64,000 bases of DNA, taken from Costus lasius. Taxonomy: Eukaryota > Streptophyta > Magnoliopsida > Zingiberales > Costaceae. Where the stretch lies: assembly GCA_027563935.2 (NCBI GenBank), contig CM050451.1, forward strand, positions 106,171,565 to 106,235,564. The letters run 5' to 3'. The position numbers and the translations under genes are program-made. Within the stretch, counting starts at the first letter, position 1. Each line of letters begins with the position of its first letter. Shown here piece by piece: positions 62,384 through 64,000 of this stretch. The notes beneath the pieces are model-generated. The model worked only from the letters and a program-made list of their open reading frames with translations, had not been told where the DNA came from and did not search any database.

Positions 62384-62568
62384 CCTCCGCTTCCGCCCAT
62401 GGCTGAAGGTTCCGGATGAAGAGATACTTCCTGTCACCTTCCGCCATATTTGGTAGCTCCAACATCAATGCGGAGAACGCCCTGACGTACTCCTGAATCG
62501 ACCTAGTGTGCCTCAGCCGATCCACTTTTCCACGAGCTTGGTCCACCGAGTTTCCGGGAAGAAACTGC
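62384..62568 (-). pseudogene. Gag remnant (N-terminal half) of the gag-only element
   Basis: Minus-strand text QQFLPGN..., then TRSIQEYVRAFSALMLELPN and GDRKYLFIRNLQPWAEAEV is the Retrotrans_gag block of chromovirus-like Ty3 elements. It is cut on one side by the outer Athila-like LTR (62383) and on the other by a further LTR (62569). The following part of the same gag reappears at 48763. Confidence 0.8.
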
Positions 62569-64000
62569 TGATGACATGCAAATATATGATATATCGTGAC
62601 TTATTTCTGCTATTATTTTAGAGTAAAATGCGTGTTTTGTCTCATTTATCTACTTAATTGCTTCATATTCTTCAGAGTCTTCACTTTTCCCTTGTTTTAT
62701 TTAAATGTAGGGATTTTGCCCTAAAATCGACGGAATTTAGAAGATCTGAGGATATGGGACGAATCCTCATGATGAGACAAAGCTACACGTCAAATTTCAG
62801 CGCAAACGAAGTTATCTGTGCTCTTCACGGGCATGGCCGTGTATCCATGCACGGCCATGTATGAACCTGCACTTTCAAATCTTTTGACGAAACGTTCACG
62901 GGCACACCCGTGAACCCTCACACGGCCGTGAAGAGCAATTTTTCCAAGAAAATAAAATCGCCGAGCCATACACGGGCATGGCTGTGCATCCATGCACGGC
63001 CGTGCATCGTCCCGCACAGTTCGATAGGCATCCGATTTTTCACCCATAACTTACTATTTTGGAAGCAAAATTTGTTGAAAATTTGTGGAGACTTTCTTAA
63101 CTTGGATACGCACGTTTTGGGACCAAAATCATCAGATTTGATCAAGCGGTTGAGGAGAACGAGCGAAAGGGGCGACAACCTAGGGTTTGGGGCGATTTCT
63201 TAACGAAAACACTGTTCCGGCGTGATTTATTCTCTGTTCCGACGAAGATCATCATGATGGACCTTCTCCCATCAAGGATCTACCTCTCCCTCTTGTTTGA
63301 ATCAATTTGTACGAGAGATTTGATGTATTTCGTGATGAATCTTATAGCGTAAACTCTCTTTTCGGGGTTTGGGCGTAGCCCACTGTAAGATGTTAAATAT
63401 TAATGCTTGATTAATTTATTTCTCTTATTTATCTTTGTTCTTATTCATGTCTAGGAAGTTTTCATTCATGTTTATGTACTGGCCATGCATGTTCATGCTT
63501 TAGATGTTGTGGGAAGGACTAAGAGGTGAACCACATTCTTCGGATCCCCTTAGACTGGACTGGTGATTTCGGCAACGATAGTTGTCGAAATAACCTGAGG
63601 AACCCTAATTCCTCACAGAACCCATTGGGTCTACTTAACCTGGTATGCCACGAGAGTAGGAGAGTTGGGTTAAGTCGGATACCGGACCGTGTCCTGAGAG
63701 GGAGCGTGTCTGTACCTTAGGAAGGATTACCTTAAGAACATAGACAAAAACTTATCTAAAATTTCAACATTAACTTTCTTCATGCTTCAGTGCGGTGAAA
63801 CCCGATACCCCGATTTCTCTAATAGACTTAAAACTCCGATTGCTTATTTTCTGCTCTGCTTGTTTTTAATTTGCTGCAGTTTAATTACTTGCATTAGGAC
63901 ATTAGTCATTTCCCATTTAATCGTTAACCTAGCTATTGATTAACTGATCAGTTAGTACTTGACCCCTAGTCCTCGTGGGATCGATACTTTTTATTACGCG
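62569..64000 (+). mobile_element. LTR of another element, plus orientation, cut by the window end
   Basis: It begins TGATGACATGCAAATATATG directly inside the gag remnant. Near the window end it has the typical U5-like text CCTCGTGGGATCGATACTTT seen in Athila/Tat-type LTRs. It carries its own palindromic phrases built on CACGGGCATGGCCGTG and CACGGCCGTG at 62825-63008. The internal region lies beyond the window, so the family is not certain. Confidence 0.65.
62825..63008. repeat. Cluster of CACGG/CCGTG palindromes in the terminal LTR
   Basis: At least six CACGG-to-CCGTG-type inverted phrases occur in 180 bp (for example GGGCATGGCCGTG, CACGGCCGTGAAG and CACGGCCGTGCATCG). The cluster is analogous to, but different in sequence from, the GGTGAACCCC arrays in the neighbouring LTRs. 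Confidence 0.75.

Overview
This is nuclear DNA from a flowering plant, probably a monocot. It has intron-split genes with GT-AG junctions, AT-rich intergenic DNA, MITEs, and a dense nest of plant-type Ty3 (Athila-like) LTR retrotransposons with tRNA-Asp-type primer sites. I cannot name the species. Exon structures were worked out by hand: donor and acceptor sites were matched so that the reading frame closes across every intron and the protein agrees with what I know of the family.

Four host genes can be assembled completely. RPN9, a 26S proteasome lid PCI subunit, lies on the minus strand at 3904-10665 (6 exons, 390 aa). An ATAD3-type mitochondrial AAA ATPase lies on the plus strand at 12789-22671 (8 exons, 623 aa). 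A group IIe WRKY factor lies on the plus strand at 28072-30524 (3 exons, 382 aa). A mitochondrial ribosomal protein bL35m lies on the minus strand at 35389-45972 (4 exons, 160 aa); one of its introns is 9.8 kb and is full of transposable elements. A truncated, frameshifted phosphoribulokinase pseudogene sits at 23472-24301. RPN9 and ATAD3 are divergent, and a solo LTR separates the ATAD3 start codon from the old shared promoter.

Four related LTRs, recognisable by ends of the type TGTCA...TGACA, occur at 11461-12770, 40098-41734, 46078-47139 and 47140-48315. One is in the 5' leader of ATAD3, one is inside the large bL35m intron, and one lies just upstream of the bL35m TATA-like box.

From about 47 kb to the end the window is a retrotransposon nest. 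A gag-only element, with its LTR at 47140-48315 and gag pieces at 48316-48763 and 62384-62568, was split by an outer Athila-like element. That outer element was itself invaded by a second copy of the same family (51720-60204). All of these are on the minus strand. Both Athila copies have independent large internal deletions that remove most of the polymerase region, so neither could move by itself. A further LTR on the plus strand starts at 62569 and runs off the window. The Athila LTRs and one non-coding internal stretch carry tandem arrays of palindromes built on GGTGAACCCC/GGGGTTCACC, the most unusual sequence feature here.

The rest (351-3903, 24302-28071, 30525-35388 and most intron DNA) holds no gene I can recognise.
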